DNA of 64,000 nt, taken from positions 124,001 to 188,000 of the forward strand of contig NC_026501.1 of assembly GCF_000182925.2 (NCBI RefSeq), in the 5' to 3' direction. Below are positions 35,333 to 47,262 of this stretch, piece after piece. The notes under the pieces are model-generated. The model had not been told where the DNA came from and made no database searches. It was given only the letters and a program-made list of their open reading frames with translations. Position 1 is the stretch's first letter. Each line of letters begins with the position of its first letter. The translations under genes were made by a program, and so were the position numbers. The DNA comes from Neurospora crassa OR74A. Its lineage: Eukaryota; Ascomycota; Sordariomycetes; Sordariales; Sordariaceae.

Positions 35333-36386
35333 ATGGAACACGGCAGGAACTCGTACCGCCGAAAAGGCATAGACATGGGCAACATTATTGGTGACCCATT
35401 TGCTCTGGCCACTACTTCTATTGCTACTGTGAGTTTCCATACGCGCGCGCGCTGGCGTCCACCCTTTTCCCGTCCTGTCGCCTTCACGAACTGACAATCA
35501 CCACAGCTGTCATGGATCATCATCCTGTTTGGATCCATCTTTGGCTTTAGGGACCAAAATGACGGATCGAATGGGGCTCCCGTCATTGTTTGGCCAACCT
35601 ACAGCTGGTTCACCCTCGTCTTCAACTTCTTCCTCATTCTCGGCATTTTCATCGTCATCGCCTCGGACAGCGCTCAGACCTACCATGTCGCCATCGTTGG
35701 CTACCTGGCCGTCGGGCTGGTCGGCTCCACGTCGTCGATCAACAACCTGATTTACAGTGGCGTTGCGTCCATGGAGGCGACAGCGGCTGGGTATATCTTG
35801 TTGTCCATGGTGACGGTATGCGGTTCCCCGCTAACTTCCCCCAGCTGGCTGACCCCATTTGCTAACGTCCCGCCAGATCATCTGGATATTCTACTTTGGC
35901 TCCGCCCCATCGGCTGTTCCCCGTGCCTACATCGACTCCTTTGCGCTGACCAAGGAATCCACCCTCCCTGCGCATCACATGAGCCGCCAAACCATGAACC
36001 ACAACGGTCTCTCCTCTCCCAATGCTTACGGCTCCTACAACATGCGCCCTGAAACCTCGGCCTCGGGCCTCCAGCCTCCGCAAATGTACACGGGTCAGCT
36101 CAACGGGCTCGAAAACCCCGCTCGCCAGTCGCAGATTCCCCAGGGTTTCTCGTCCAACAACATCCCCAAGCCGCAAGGAGAAGGGGAGATCGTTCCGCCG
36201 ACGGAGTACCCGTACAGGGCCAAGGCGATATTCAGCTATGAGGCCAACCCGGACGATGCCAACGAGATTAGTTTCTCCAAGCATGAGGTGCTGGAGATTA
36301 GCGACGTGAGCGGGCGGTGGTGGCAGGCACGGAAGGAGAATGGAGAAACGGGTATTGCGCCGAGCAATTACTTGATTTTGCTATGA
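35333..36386 (+). CDS. sho-1: High-osmolarity signalling protein Sho1 (four-helix membrane osmosensor with SH3 domain)
   Basis: Plasma-membrane adaptor feeding the HOG MAP-kinase pathway. Exons 35333-35428, 35507-35815 and 35877-36386 (introns 78 and 61 nt); 304 residues. Four membrane helices start at about [39 protein letters not shown] and [17 protein letters not shown] disordered Gln/Asn/Pro linker follows, then a C-terminal SH3 domain (ALYDY-like [29 protein letters not shown]). The chosen ATG has an excellent context (CAAAATGG); an in-frame ATG at 35279 would add 18 residues (322 total) but has a poor context. The SH3 domain is expected to bind a Pro motif in the MAPKK Pbs2 orthologue. 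Confidence 0.94.
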
Positions 36387-38589
36387 GCGGGCTTGAATGG
36401 GTCGGGGATGGAGTTGAGGTTTTTCTTCGTCTTTTTGAAAAGAGAGGATTTGGCGTGTGAACCGCCAGTACAAAACAAAATCATGAAGTGGTTTTTTTTC
36501 TTTTATCTATCTTTCTTTTGAGTCGGCGTTTTATACCCACATTAACGTTACACTTTCTTCTCGACCACCCACGGGACTCGTAATGCGACACACCAAAAAC
36601 CGTGGCTCGTTTGGAAACGAAGGCGAAACCGGATGTTGGATGCGGACGGGGCAAGGTTTGGGTGGAAATGGAGTTTTTTTTCCCTTTTTTCTTGCAATGT
36701 CATTTTTCTATCTTCTCTTACCCTTTTTCTCAATGTCTTTCCTTTCTCGTGTTACACTAGTTCTTGTATCAACTTTACATGTCTTCTATTTTGCGTTCGG
36801 CAGCTACGGCAGAGGATAGGCCGCTACTGGAGAATGGCAATGGAAGAGGGAACAGGACAAAAAAGCGGGGGAAGATGGAAATGGGTGCTGTTTTTACGAA
36901 TTTCATGCATGGCGAGGAACGGAGAGAAGATGGACGGACGGATGGAGGCTGTGAACCCAAAAGGAGATGTACCCACAAGCAGCAATTGAACATCCAGCGG
37001 CCGGAGTTGGGGATGTTGGAACTACCTACCTGTAGAGAATGAAGACACAGTCCGCTTGATCATGATATCGATAATGTACCGAGTCCGATGATTAATTGAG
37101 CTTGTTGGCTGCCTCCCAATTTGCGGGTCTCAATCGCCAATTTCCAATCTTCATGATGGAGGAAAATCCGAGATTATCGAAATTAGCCAGGAGCGAAGGT
37201 GTGGAGATGCGAGGATCTTACCTAACCTCGCTCCAGGTCGCTCATCACCACTACCCATGTCCATCACATCTCGGACAGGGATATTGCTTACATTGTTATG
37301 GTCCAACATGGAAACAGCCAGCCACCTAGTGACAAAGACAGCTATGAATGTACACTACATAGGTAGTTTGTTACAATTGTAGTAGTCCGCTAAAGCAATA
37401 GCAGATTGGTTGCAAACATGCCCGTCCAAGGAACTGACATCTCTACTCTAGAGGTATTTCCCCAGTTCATTGCGTTGCTCTCTGTTGGTAACTTACGTAG
37501 CTTCATCCATCTCCGCACCCAGTTTCATTGTAGGTATTATTCTACGCCGTCACCGCTCTGGTTCTGATGGTACCCATCGTGCCAATCTTCCTCCGTAGGC
37601 CGCTTGTGCTCCTTCTCGTCATATTGCTCTTACTATCCATATGTTTACAATTTCCACCACAAGAAACTTGACTATTCGACATCGATGAGGTGTCCATTCT
37701 TTCTCGGCCTGGGTTCTTACCTATGTATCTCAAGATTCGCCTATAGCCAGGTCTGAATCATCCGAAGCCGGAAGCGTGGCTCTTCAGCTCTCTCGACGAC
37801 GACTCTGTTCGCTACCTACGTTTCTCGTCGTGCTCGTTTAGTTGACCTTGCTTTGCCCAGCTCGTGTTCTTGTCTGTGATCGAATAGTTGAGGACGTTTT
37901 GAAGGGTCGAAGTAGAGGAAAACGGTGGTAGGTAGTACGGCACTGCTTGGGGGGAGATGGATCTGGGAGGGCGGAAGCTGAAGATCAGGACAACGGAAGA
38001 TGGGGTTGAAGACATGGAATCTGAAGGCGGGGTGATGCAAGGCACGGCACTAACAGCCCCACAGGGCAGCCGTTAGGTTAGTGCACGGGTTGTCCCACCA
38101 AAAGGGTCCACCGTTCAGGGGGCTGCAGTGTCCCCCACAGCGGGATCGGGAAGGCTCCCCCAGTAGGTACATACACACTAAGTCTAGGCGGCATGTTAGG
38201 TAGGTACCTATGACGCGCGAAGACAAGAAACGCGACGGATCGTCTTTTTTTTCTTCGGCTTTCCACTTTCCCCCTCCGACCGTCTTCATCTTTGCCTCTT
38301 CGCTTCCCCAGATCAACACGGGGCAACGACTATCCGCATATCTCCATTCGAACACAGACAAGGACTGTCGCCATATCCAACTGGGCTAGACCAAATCGCG
38401 ATCCATTTCCATAGACAAACGACCACCGCGCCGAAAGTAAACAAACCGCGAGAGAGCACCAGCCCACAATCCCCAAGCCACCAAACAGCCGGCGCAGACT
38501 CCCTATCTCCAAGTCGCGAGCCTCTTTAGTCACGACTAGAGATTTATTCAAAAACCGTCGGACCAGAATTGTCCACCCCGATCACCAAG
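36387..38589. other. Intergenic region between sho-1 and SPC19
   Basis: 2.2 kb, no gene supported. T-rich just after sho-1 (3' untranslated region). TTAGGTAGGTACCTA near 38196-38210 and other TAGGTA motifs occur (37022, 37360, 37925). Confidence 0.5.
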
Positions 38590-39174
38590 ATGAACTACAA
38601 CTACAATTACAACCCACCACCCCCCTCCTTCTCCACCCTCCTCCCGCCTCTCCATTCCTCTCTCAACCTCCTCTCCTCTTCCCTCTCCCTCCTCGACTCG
38701 TCCACCTCCGACTTCCCCCGACTCTCCTCTGTCCTCAAAACTGTTCGGCACTACGAACTGATCCCCCAACCGACTTTACAAGCTGCCGAAGCTTCATTAC
38801 GCGACGAAATCGGCCCGTTCATCGAGCTGCTGCTGGAGAGGGTGGACAAAGAGCTGGAGCGAAAAGGTAGGAGGGTGGAGACGCTCAAGGCCAGGTGTGA
38901 GCTCAATGGCGGGAGACTGTCGAATTACAATCGAGAACAGAAAAGTGGTGGTGCAGGAGGCGGCATACAGAAGAAGGGTGGTGGTACTAAGGAGGCCGGA
39001 AGTGGAAGTGGGGGGAAGAAGCTCAATGGGGAGGCTGCGCTGAGAGCCAAAGTGGTCAGGCAGCGCAAGGAGGCACTCAAGTATAGTGTCGAACGGTTGG
39101 AGATGGAGGTGGCCCAGAAGGAGAGGGAGTTGAGGATGAGGTTGGAGCAGCAGGGAGGTGGGCCGGTGCTGTGA
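38590..39174 (+). CDS. SPC19: DASH complex subunit Spc19
   Basis: Kinetochore protein of the DASH/Dam1 ring, which couples kinetochores to spindle microtubules. Single exon, 194 residues, ATG at 38590 after a 5' leader. The N-terminus carries the family pattern: LSLLDSSTSDFPRLSSVLKT, then HYELIPQPTL and LRDEIGPFIELLLERVD, followed by a coiled coil (ERKGRRVETLKARCELNGGR). A Gly/Lys-rich linker and a second charged helix (RKEALKYSVERLEMEVAQ) close the protein. The SPC19 call rests on this N-terminal block as remembered from fungal orthologues. Confidence 0.85.
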   Translation: MNYNYNYNPPPPSFSTLLPPLHSSLNLLSSSLSLLDSSTSDFPRLSSVLKTVRHYELIPQPTLQAAEASLRDEIGPFIELLLERVDKELERKGRRVETLKARCELNGGRLSNYNREQKSGGAGGGIQKKGGGTKEAGSGSGGKKLNGEAALRAKVVRQRKEALKYSVERLEMEVAQKERELRMRLEQQGGGPVL

Positions 39175-40181
39175 CGGAAGTTTATACGGGAAACGGCATT
39201 ATACACCCGCAAACGAACCCGCGGTACCAGAATGCTTACGGATCTGGAAAGGAGGGACGGCTTGGCCGCCACGGTCGTGGACGGACACAGTAGCTGTCTA
39301 TTCCCATGTGCCGAACTGGACACCGGGTCAAGAGACTCATGCATGGTTTAGGGGTCTCGAGAGGATACCGTCGTGAGTCAGGGCAGGGTATCGACAGCCT
39401 CGCCACGTCATTCCACTTCTGCATGGCTAGAATCGCTTGCACTTCTTCCTTTGGGGCCCAGAACTGCTGGTATTTAAATCCCCTCGATGTTTCCTTTCTA
39501 CTTCATCTCATTCGTGCCTGACCAACAACACCCAAATTTGCTGCCAATTACTACTAGGTCGCCAACAAACGCTCCAAGCGGGGAATAAAAAGCCAGTTTC
39601 CTTGATCCCATCAACTTCAATTTTGGTCAAACACCCTGTCGTGCCCGCAGTCAGCCCAGCAGCCTCCAGATGGTTCCGGCGTCTAGCAAACAGCCATGAC
39701 AGTGTGACACCGCCGGCAAACCCTGCTATCAATGAGCAATATCGGCGCGTTGGACCGGGCATCACACGGGAGGCAAGTCCCCACAGTGTTCCGATGGCCA
39801 TTTTTCCGCCTGACCTGCCCGTGTGGTTGACGCATTGGGTTCACGACCGTCTACCCATGGGCCCACGAATAACCTGACGAGCTCCAGCCTTCAATGTGGT
39901 CAAGGTTCGGTGTCGTATGAATAGATGGAAGATGGACAATAGGCCAGTCGGCCAAGTGAATGATGACAGCAGACGCTACAATAGCACGCGGCGTGATTCA
40001 GACATTGGTAATCGGTCCTTCGTTGCTAGCCTTTTGGCGGCACTGAGAGGTATAAGTTGTTTGGCTTCCCCATACGTTTTCCAGCGAATCCAGGACCAGC
40101 AGGTACCTCCCTTTGCAACCCTGAACTGGAAAAGCAAAGACACCTGCTTGACAGGCAAACCTCAAGCAAAGTGTCAAGGGG
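39175..40181. other. Intergenic region between SPC19 and an orphan gene
   Basis: About 1 kb. Short open frames only; nothing recognisable. Confidence 0.5.
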
Positions 40182-41843
40182 ATGGAGGAGCCACAAAGGG
40201 TCTCAGAAGGGGATACCCCCATTGCCAAAGAAACATCCGAGAAGGAACCTGGCAACGTAGACAACAATGCCGACGTCAAGAACGCTACTGAACCAATGAA
40301 AGATGGGAAAAACGACAACGAAAAGAGTGACTGCGGCGCTCCCAGAATCATCATGGCTTACATCCCAGCCTCCGCCCCGGCTTCACCCCCGGCTCCTGGC
40401 CGCAACACCCCGGAGGCATCTAACGGCGGAGGTCGTTCCGAAACTCCCAACTTGACGGCAAAGCTCAACCAAGCTATCCACGAATATCGCGCTCGGGAAG
40501 AGAGAGTCGGCGATCTAGGCCAGCCGGACCAAGAAGGCTACGAGGGAGACACGTATTCACAAGGCGCGCATCAAGGATGCTGTGACCACGACCACGAGAA
40601 CCAGTTTGCAGCCCATGATGAGCAATACTCGCCTCCTCATCTTCAGCAAGGCTGCAATGGCCACTCACTACCCTATGTCAACGCACCGGGGTGCTGGACT
40701 CCTTACCACCCAGCTTCCAGTGCTCCCCTGTACATGCAGCCACCTTTTGGGCCTCCTTTTCAGCAGCAGCAGCAGCAGCAGCAGTACGCCGTTCCTTATT
40801 ACCCACCGGTTTCTCAGCCTTATAACTTGTCTTTTCCCTCCCCTCATTACTTTTCCAACCCCCATGACTACCAGTACTTGCCCAACCCCCATCACCACCA
40901 GCACTTCTCAATCCCTTTTGCCCCTCCTGCCCGTCCACCCCATGTCCGGTCTATCCCTTCCTATGCTCATCATCCCTCCCCACCCCACCACCAGTTCCTG
41001 CACCCCCCATCCCAAGATCCCAACGTCCTTGAGTTGACCAAGCACCTCCATAATATCCACGCCCAGCTCAACGGCCTCGACGCCGCCCACGAAGTCGAGA
41101 TCTGGCGCCACGGCAAGTACAACTTCCACCGCCGCCGCGCCAAGCACCTCCGTAAGATCAAGAGGGAGAAAGTAGAGGAGATGGTGGCTGTTGTGAGGGA
41201 GTTGCGGGCTTTGGGTGTTGGAGGGTACGGACGGCATCACCACCAGCCTCCTCAGCCTCAAGGTCAACAAGAGACATGGACGCAGGAATTGATGGGTTGG
41301 AGGACAACGGCGCCGGGATGGGGACGTGGACATGGACAGCCTGCGCGTTATGGACAGCAGGAAGAGCAGTGGTTGGGAGGAGGATATGGATATGGACATG
41401 GATACGGACGCGGACATTCGAAGGTGGAGGTGGAGGTTGAGCACAATGGTGGAAATGGACGCTGCAGCTGCGACGAGAACGGTGCTCATGTCGATTCTCC
41501 GCCTACGGACAGTGCCGTTGAGAGTATGGCGTGCGAATGCGAGTGCGGATGCACTACGGTCGACGAAGAAGCTAGCCCCGTAGGCGAGTCGAGTGATGTC
41601 GTGATGCCAGCAGGAGCAGGCGAAACCAGAGCTCGCGCCTTGTCGCTTGATGGCATGAGAGAGCAGGTCAAAGCCGTCGAGGCTCATGAGAAGCAACATA
41701 AATACGGTGACGGCGGCGGGAACGAGCAGGGCGAAAGCGCTGCGAAGAGTAGCAGCTGTGCGCGTGCCGGGTCTTGGTCAGACGCACAGGTCGTCATCTC
41801 TGAAGAGCTTCGGGGTAATTGGCGGAAGAAGATGAGGGATTAA
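40182..41843 (+). CDS. Low-complexity hypothetical protein with a basic helical core and Cys-rich C-terminal patches
   Basis: Single-exon open frame of 553 residues, not recognised. The N-terminus is acidic and polar. The middle is rich in Pro, Tyr, His and Gln (an eight-Gln run; repeated PNPHHHQHF-like segments). A predicted helical core (LTKHLHNIHAQLNGLDAAHE, then HRRRAKHLRKIKREKVEEM) is the only part that looks folded. It is followed by aromatic Gly repeats (GGGYGYGHGYGRGH) and Cys patches (GRCSCDENG and ACECECGC) that could bind metal. The start at 40182 is the first ATG of the frame; the length of the open frame and the codon pattern favour a real gene. Resembles prion-like or RNA-granule proteins in composition only; no function is claimed. 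Confidence 0.65.
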   Translation: MEEPQRVSEGDTPIAKETSEKEPGNVDNNADVKNATEPMKDGKNDNEKSDCGAPRIIMAYIPASAPASPPAPGRNTPEASNGGGRSETPNLTAKLNQAIHEYRAREERVGDLGQPDQEGYEGDTYSQGAHQGCCDHDHENQFAAHDEQYSPPHLQQGCNGHSLPYVNAPGCWTPYHPASSAPLYMQPPFGPPFQQQQQQQQYAVPYYPPVSQPYNLSFPSPHYFSNPHDYQYLPNPHHHQHFSIPFAPPARPPHVRSIPSYAHHPSPPHHQFLHPPSQDPNVLELTKHLHNIHAQLNGLDAAHEVEIWRHGKYNFHRRRAKHLRKIKREKVEEMVAVVRELRALGVGGYGRHHHQPPQPQGQQETWTQELMGWRTTAPGWGRGHGQPARYGQQEEQWLGGGYGYGHGYGRGHSKVEVEVEHNGGNGRCSCDENGAHVDSPPTDSAVESMACECECGCTTVDEEASPVGESSDVVMPAGAGETRARALSLDGMREQVKAVEAHEKQHKYGDGGGNEQGESAAKSSSCARAGSWSDAQVVISEELRGNWRKKMRD

Positions 41844-44411
41844 AGAAGGGGTGATTTCCGATATTCGAATGAGCGTGTGCTTTGGAATTGGCGTCAAAAG
41901 AAAAGAAAAACGTAAATGAAAACAGCTGTTTTAGCAAAGGATCATGGAGATAGTTACCCAGCGAAGCGCGTATTTAACCGGACTAGGAGGAAGATACACC
42001 TAAATTGAAGGCCTAATCGACATAGTATTGCTGGCTACGCTGTTCTTTATGTCTGAATTGATCTGATGGTTGATAAAAACATATCGACCAGCATATGAAC
42101 ATCAGGATACCTCTTCAATGTGTGTACACGTAACATTTGATGGTTTTGGTGGTGTTGACTCTAGAGGTACAGGTACCTACCTGTAGAGGTACATACATAG
42201 TGTGTTCTAGACCCTGGTGAAGCGATAAGATAAGATAAAGCCAGAGAATTGAGTTCCCCCACGGACTCCGCTGTTCAACTGCCGTCCCGACCATTTGGTA
42301 CCACTGTGTTTTAGCGCAAATCACCTCAAGAAGTACGTATTTGTGATATTCCCTGGTTTCCACTTGAGTTGTTCAATCATGAAGCCGATATCATTGAGAC
42401 CAACTGCCGTCAGGTTATCCGGGGATCGGCGCCCCGGAATCGCGGCAACACGGAAACGGGTCGGCCCCGAGTCGGCCCCGGATCGGCCCCGGATGGAGCG
42501 GATGAACGGGATTTGTACTGTATGTACCTCTCAGGATGATGAACGCCGCCCGAACCTTGGACCTCACATTGTCGAAGGAGCAAGCCATCTTCATCGACAC
42601 TACTCATTTTCGTCAACGACGGCAGCACTGTTCAGCTGATACGGATCATTGTTGGTCCAAGCCGGCTCAAATACTATGTACACCTAGCGAACCACCATGG
42701 TCACTCCCTGCGGAACTCCGAATCATAGCAGCGACTACGGACCACGATTCCACGCGACAAAAGATGCCACGCTACACCATGTTCGACAATTTCACGTACA
42801 AATCTCCACCAAGTCGGAGATACGTCCGCTTCCGCCGCCTAGGCTCGAGCCAAGCGAGCCAAGCAAGCATGCCCAGGCACAGATATCAGGGACGGACCCG
42901 GAGAGGGAAAAAGTGAACTGAAGCTTGGCTATGTATAAGGATTTCTACATGGATCCCCATACCTCGACCAGGCCAGCTTGGACATCTAAGACCGCGTTTT
43001 TCAAACGACCCGATTTCGAATGACAACGTCAAACACCAAGACAGCCGAGGTGAAAAGATTTTATGTGCAAATATGCTCGGAACTTTTGCAAGCTCCCCAA
43101 CAATTGTATGTTGTCCACCGTGGCAAAATGAAGCGGGAAGCGAGGAGGCCTCCGTCTCTCGTCTCGTTCGTTCGTATCTGAGTGGGTGGCCAACGGTCCA
43201 AGCAAGCTCGCGAGAAAAAAAAAAAAAAGTCTGATGGCGAAGAGACGCATCGATAGAAATCTTCCGACAATCCGATAAGACAGACAATACGAGTCCAACG
43301 AAGGTGGTCCATCATCCATCCATCCATCCGTCCGGGCTGACGACGTCGGTAGACCTGGGAAGATCTTTCAATAGTGTAATTGAAAACCCGAACCGGGACC
43401 CAATGACCGGAATGCCGACATGTCCCCGTAAATTCGCCGACCTATTGCGAAACACAAATAGACGCTGCTGAGATGAAGATGGGATTTCGAGTCAATTCTC
43501 GACAACATCTTGCTCGCCCAAATCGCAAGTTTCTGTGTCGGCGGTACTTGTGGTAGTCTCGTTCGTCCGGAAGTTCCCGAGACAAAGCTAAAGTCAACGT
43601 CTTGTCGTCCCAAACGAGCGAAGGAGCAGCAGCACTGCAACGAGCTACCCTAGCTAGCAAACCGCGCGCGCTATGGTGTGGGTACATATTTCTGTGAGAG
43701 ATCGTCAAAGAGGTTCACTGTTCTTGGATTAGTAGACTACCTGTAGGTACCAGGCAGACATCTTTTTTTTTTTTTTTCCCAATATAAAAATGTGTCGTCG
43801 AGTTTTTTTGGTTTTGATATGGCCGTGTTAAAGCCTAAATCTTGGCTGAACGAACATCAAAAGATCTAGACGGCTCTATCTGTTGCATCTTTTCGTATCA
43901 CTCGCGGATCCGGCCCGTTGGGGGGCGTGTTTCTACAAGGGGTTGTATGAAGAATACGACTTTACAATACCTGTATTACAGCGATTACCTTCTGTATGTT
44001 TGCCCTACAAAAGGTACCTCTAATATCAAGTTCCAATGGTAAGGAAGGTACCTACCGTCTGTACAGCATCAGTGAAGCTAACCCATGGAAACCACATACC
44101 TGCGGGCAACAATGAAAGAACGGGAGGGTAAGGTTACGTTCCGCGTGGAACACCTTTGAAGATAATAACACACAAGGAGAATGGCATCAATAAACAGATG
44201 GTAATTGACACTGACGACTTGCCAATCGAACGAATCCAATCCAAACATTTCTCCGCCACGCTAGAGGTGTACTAGTGTACGCAGTATGCAAAATTTCATC
44301 TCAGCCGAGAGGATCTAGAAGGGTCTCTGAAAAACAGCACAAGGGCCAAGCCAAGCCCAGAAGCAACGAAGCCCGCTAGCTATCACAGCTGCGCAAAAAT
44401 GTTGTTCCTGC

Positions 44412-44442
44412 TGTTGTTGTTGTTGTTGTTGTTGTTGTTGTG
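44412..44442 (+). repeat. (TTG)10 microsatellite
   Basis: Trinucleotide run in the gene-poor region. Confidence 0.85.
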
Positions 44443-46344
44443 CACCTATCAACTTTGATTATTTGCCCGTTCTATGGGTTCTGCATGGTGGCATCGTGTG
44501 TTTGTTCCTATCACTAGAGGTATGTATCGATGTTCGAGCTGAGCCCAAATTTGTGGTGATCGTCATTCGAATGTCCATCCATGACTGTCTGCAACAAGGT
44601 CATGTTGTCGATCATTCATTCGTCGGCGGATGACTGACTGACTGACTGACTGACAGACGGATGGATGGTATTTGTGCTTTTCTCCATGTTCCCCCTTGAC
44701 AAATTCCCATGTTATGTCGATTTCGGGCTTTTGGCCGTTGTTTGTGGAGCTTTTTGATTGGGTGAGTCCCTACCCTACACTACATAGCTGTATCCTTCAG
44801 CACCGTTGAGAACTGCGTGCTTCTTCCTTGATCATCGTCTGCCTCCCCCTTTTGAAGGGATGTTTTGGATATTGCAAATCCGCCCGCACCTACCATACCT
44901 AGGTAAGCATTCCAACCAGGCTTCAGGTGAGATTTCCGTCTACCTCTACCTACTTTCACATCCAGGTTAATTGTGTCAGGCACAGCAGATTCTAACAGGG
45001 TTCAAGGAATGATCAAGTCACGATTTATACCTCTACAGTGTATATTCACTAGGGCTGCTGCCAAGTTTCACGGTGGTAGTGTATACCTACCTCTATGTAG
45101 GTACCAACGACTCGGACGGTGCGACTCGCCAGTAGTGGCCGAATCATTTCCCCGTAACGCCGTTAAATCCGGGGTCATCGATGTCTTCAGGGTCCAAAGT
45201 CTGTTCAGGTACGAGAGACAGCCAACGGTCTTTCTTTCAGGGTTCTACACTACTACACTGCACTGCACTATAAAGAAGGGTCCCGCTGCTTCCATGTCTT
45301 TCCTGGTTTGCCGCTGTAGCGTAGCAATTGCCCTTGCAGTGCCACAAGGCATGGAACCAGGAAGTGGCATTCCGCAGACTGACTGACTGGGGGGGGGGCA
45401 GTGTTGTGGGGATCCGCGTGTATCCATGCCTGGGTTCTCTCAGCTCTCTCTCTCTCTCTCTCACAGAAAAGGAAGGAAATCGGGGGAGACAAGGTTCTGT
45501 GTTTCATGTCCCTCATCCGTTTCCCGCAATCCCTACGTAGTTTACAGCACGCTGCTAGCGCTGCTTTCCCTTGAGGGGGGCGAGTGTCAAAACATTTAAA
45601 AAAAAAAAAAAAAAAAAAGGAACCGTTCCTTAGCCCGAGCAAAAGGACGGACTCGTTCCATGCATACAGCGAATTAGACCTCGCCGGAGCAAATGCTCCT
45701 GAACTGCTCCGGGGGACACACTGATCCATTCCCCGGTCCCATAAGGATGCCTGTGGTTTCTCCAATTTTTACCAATAGACCTTGTTTGTTTTTTTTCCTC
45801 TCGTTATCGAACCTGTGCCAAAAGGTACAGAGGAGGGGAGAAACAAGAATGGAACTGGGCTTGCGGAATTGAATCCGGTCGGATGGGGCACGCCCAGGTA
45901 ATATACCGCTCCTTGTTCGGGAATTTTCTTTTTTCACATGAACTATCAGAGTACCAAAACCCGGCACGAAATTTGCGAACTACACTACTCGCAATGCCCA
46001 CTGGCCCCAGCGAGGGGGGCAATATTGGCTCCGGTGCCGACCCGACTCAGTCATCCTCGCTGTCAGGCCTGTTGCCCTTGACCCTTTCCGTCTTCCAGAT
46101 GGAGCTCCCGTCACACACAGCCAGTATACTGGTGTCGTTCGCTGCTTCTCCTTCTTCCGCGGTGGCCAACCTATTACCCCAAAAAGACAGGTAAACCGAC
46201 GCCACACCTCTTTCACTCACTTGCCACGGAGGGCAGTGCTTGGAGGCTCATTTCATTGAGTCACTTTGTTCTTTCTCCATCTTCAACGGCGTTCTGCGTG
46301 TTTCCTCATTCCCAGCGAGTAGAAAGAAGGATAAGTTGTCTTGG

Positions 46345-46381
<37 letters not shown>
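46345..46381 (+). repeat. (TTGC)9 microsatellite
   Basis: Tetranucleotide run about 580 nt before the small Cys-rich ORF. Confidence 0.85.
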
Positions 46382-46959
46382 GTACCCGACGCTATAAGCA
46401 TTAACCCAGCGAGCGGCTAGCGGACCTCCCCCACCCACTTCACACTTCTGCCAGTCTCTTTGTTTCGTTAACGACTCGCTTGCCTATTTTGGGAACCGAA
46501 GGACCCAAACAGCACCCATCTACCACTCTGTTGGAGCCCTGCCAAGCCCCTCCCTGCTCCCCAACATCCAGAAAGGGTTGGTCTGCGCTGTGCCATTTGC
46601 CAGACTTCTGCTGCTGCAATAACACCTCATCGTCCTATCGCATTGGCCGTCTTTCTTCTGAAAGTGTAACCAACGTCGTACCACACCGAGCCAGCCGTCA
46701 GGCCAGTCAGTCAGTCCGCCTGTCAGCAGGTTACGTACCAGGAGAGAAAGGAGCGAGCAGCAGCAGCAGCCACACCACCAGCGATCCATACCACACAACT
46801 CAGGAGAGGATAACCTGCACGCAAGCCACACCACCGAAAAAAAAGACCAAAGCATAACATCGACAAGCTCGACGTCGGATACGCAGCCCATGTTACCCCT
46901 GGATGCCAGATATTACCGTCGACAATTAACCGTACCAACTCGTTAACCCGTCCGATTTA

Positions 46960-47160
46960 ATGTGCATCGAGCACATCACCCATGACTGCCCAGCCTGCGG
47001 GAAAGACTACTTAGTCTACGTCGAGTTTTGCAAGGACTGCCATCCACCCTTGATCCGCTGCCCAAACGGGACCATTCGAAAGCGCCTGGACATGAACGAC
47101 GGAGGCTGTCCGAGCCCTACTTGCCCAAACAGTCGACACGGGGGCTGCATCCTCATGTAG
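46960..47160 (+). CDS. Small Cys-rich protein (66 residues) with C-terminal CaaX-like box
   Basis: Open frame of 66 residues, not recognised as a named family. Nine cysteines, several in CxxC pairs (C10/C13, C24/C27; then C34, C50, C55, C63), suggest a zinc-ribbon or treble-clef fold. The last four residues, CILM, fit a CaaX prenylation signal with Met at the end, which favours farnesyl transferase. No signal peptide, so it is not a secreted effector-type peptide. Its stop lies only 102 nt from the 3' end of the epimerase gene on the other strand, so the transcripts probably overlap. It could be the last exon of a longer gene, but no upstream exon was found. Coding status rests on the Cys spacing. 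Confidence 0.5.
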   Translation: MCIEHITHDCPACGKDYLVYVEFCKDCHPPLIRCPNGTIRKRLDMNDGGCPSPTCPNSRHGGCILM

Positions 47161-47262
47161 CCTGCCTGGGTTGGATCCGAGAAGAGAGCAGCAGCGACAC
47201 CACCGCCATCCAACCAGCACCGGCGACAACCACGTTGACAGGGCGGCCAGAAAAAGAAGCCT

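Larger units (their letters stand above)
41844..46959. other. Gene-poor, microsatellite-rich 5.1-kb region
   Basis: No ORF with recognisable features. Contains TTG, TTGC, GACT and CT runs, poly-A (about 45596-45618) and poly-T tracts and many AGGTACCT/TAGGTA palindromes (42161-42195, 43740, 44010, 44045, 44896, 45085). Could hold non-coding transcripts or promoter of the small gene at 46960; nothing is demonstrable. Confidence 0.5.

Noticed and set aside
45268-46216. Several 70-165 codon minus-strand open frames in the gene-poor region
   Set aside because: They contain poly-Phe and other products of homopolymer tracts (poly-A and CT runs) and overlap each other in different frames.
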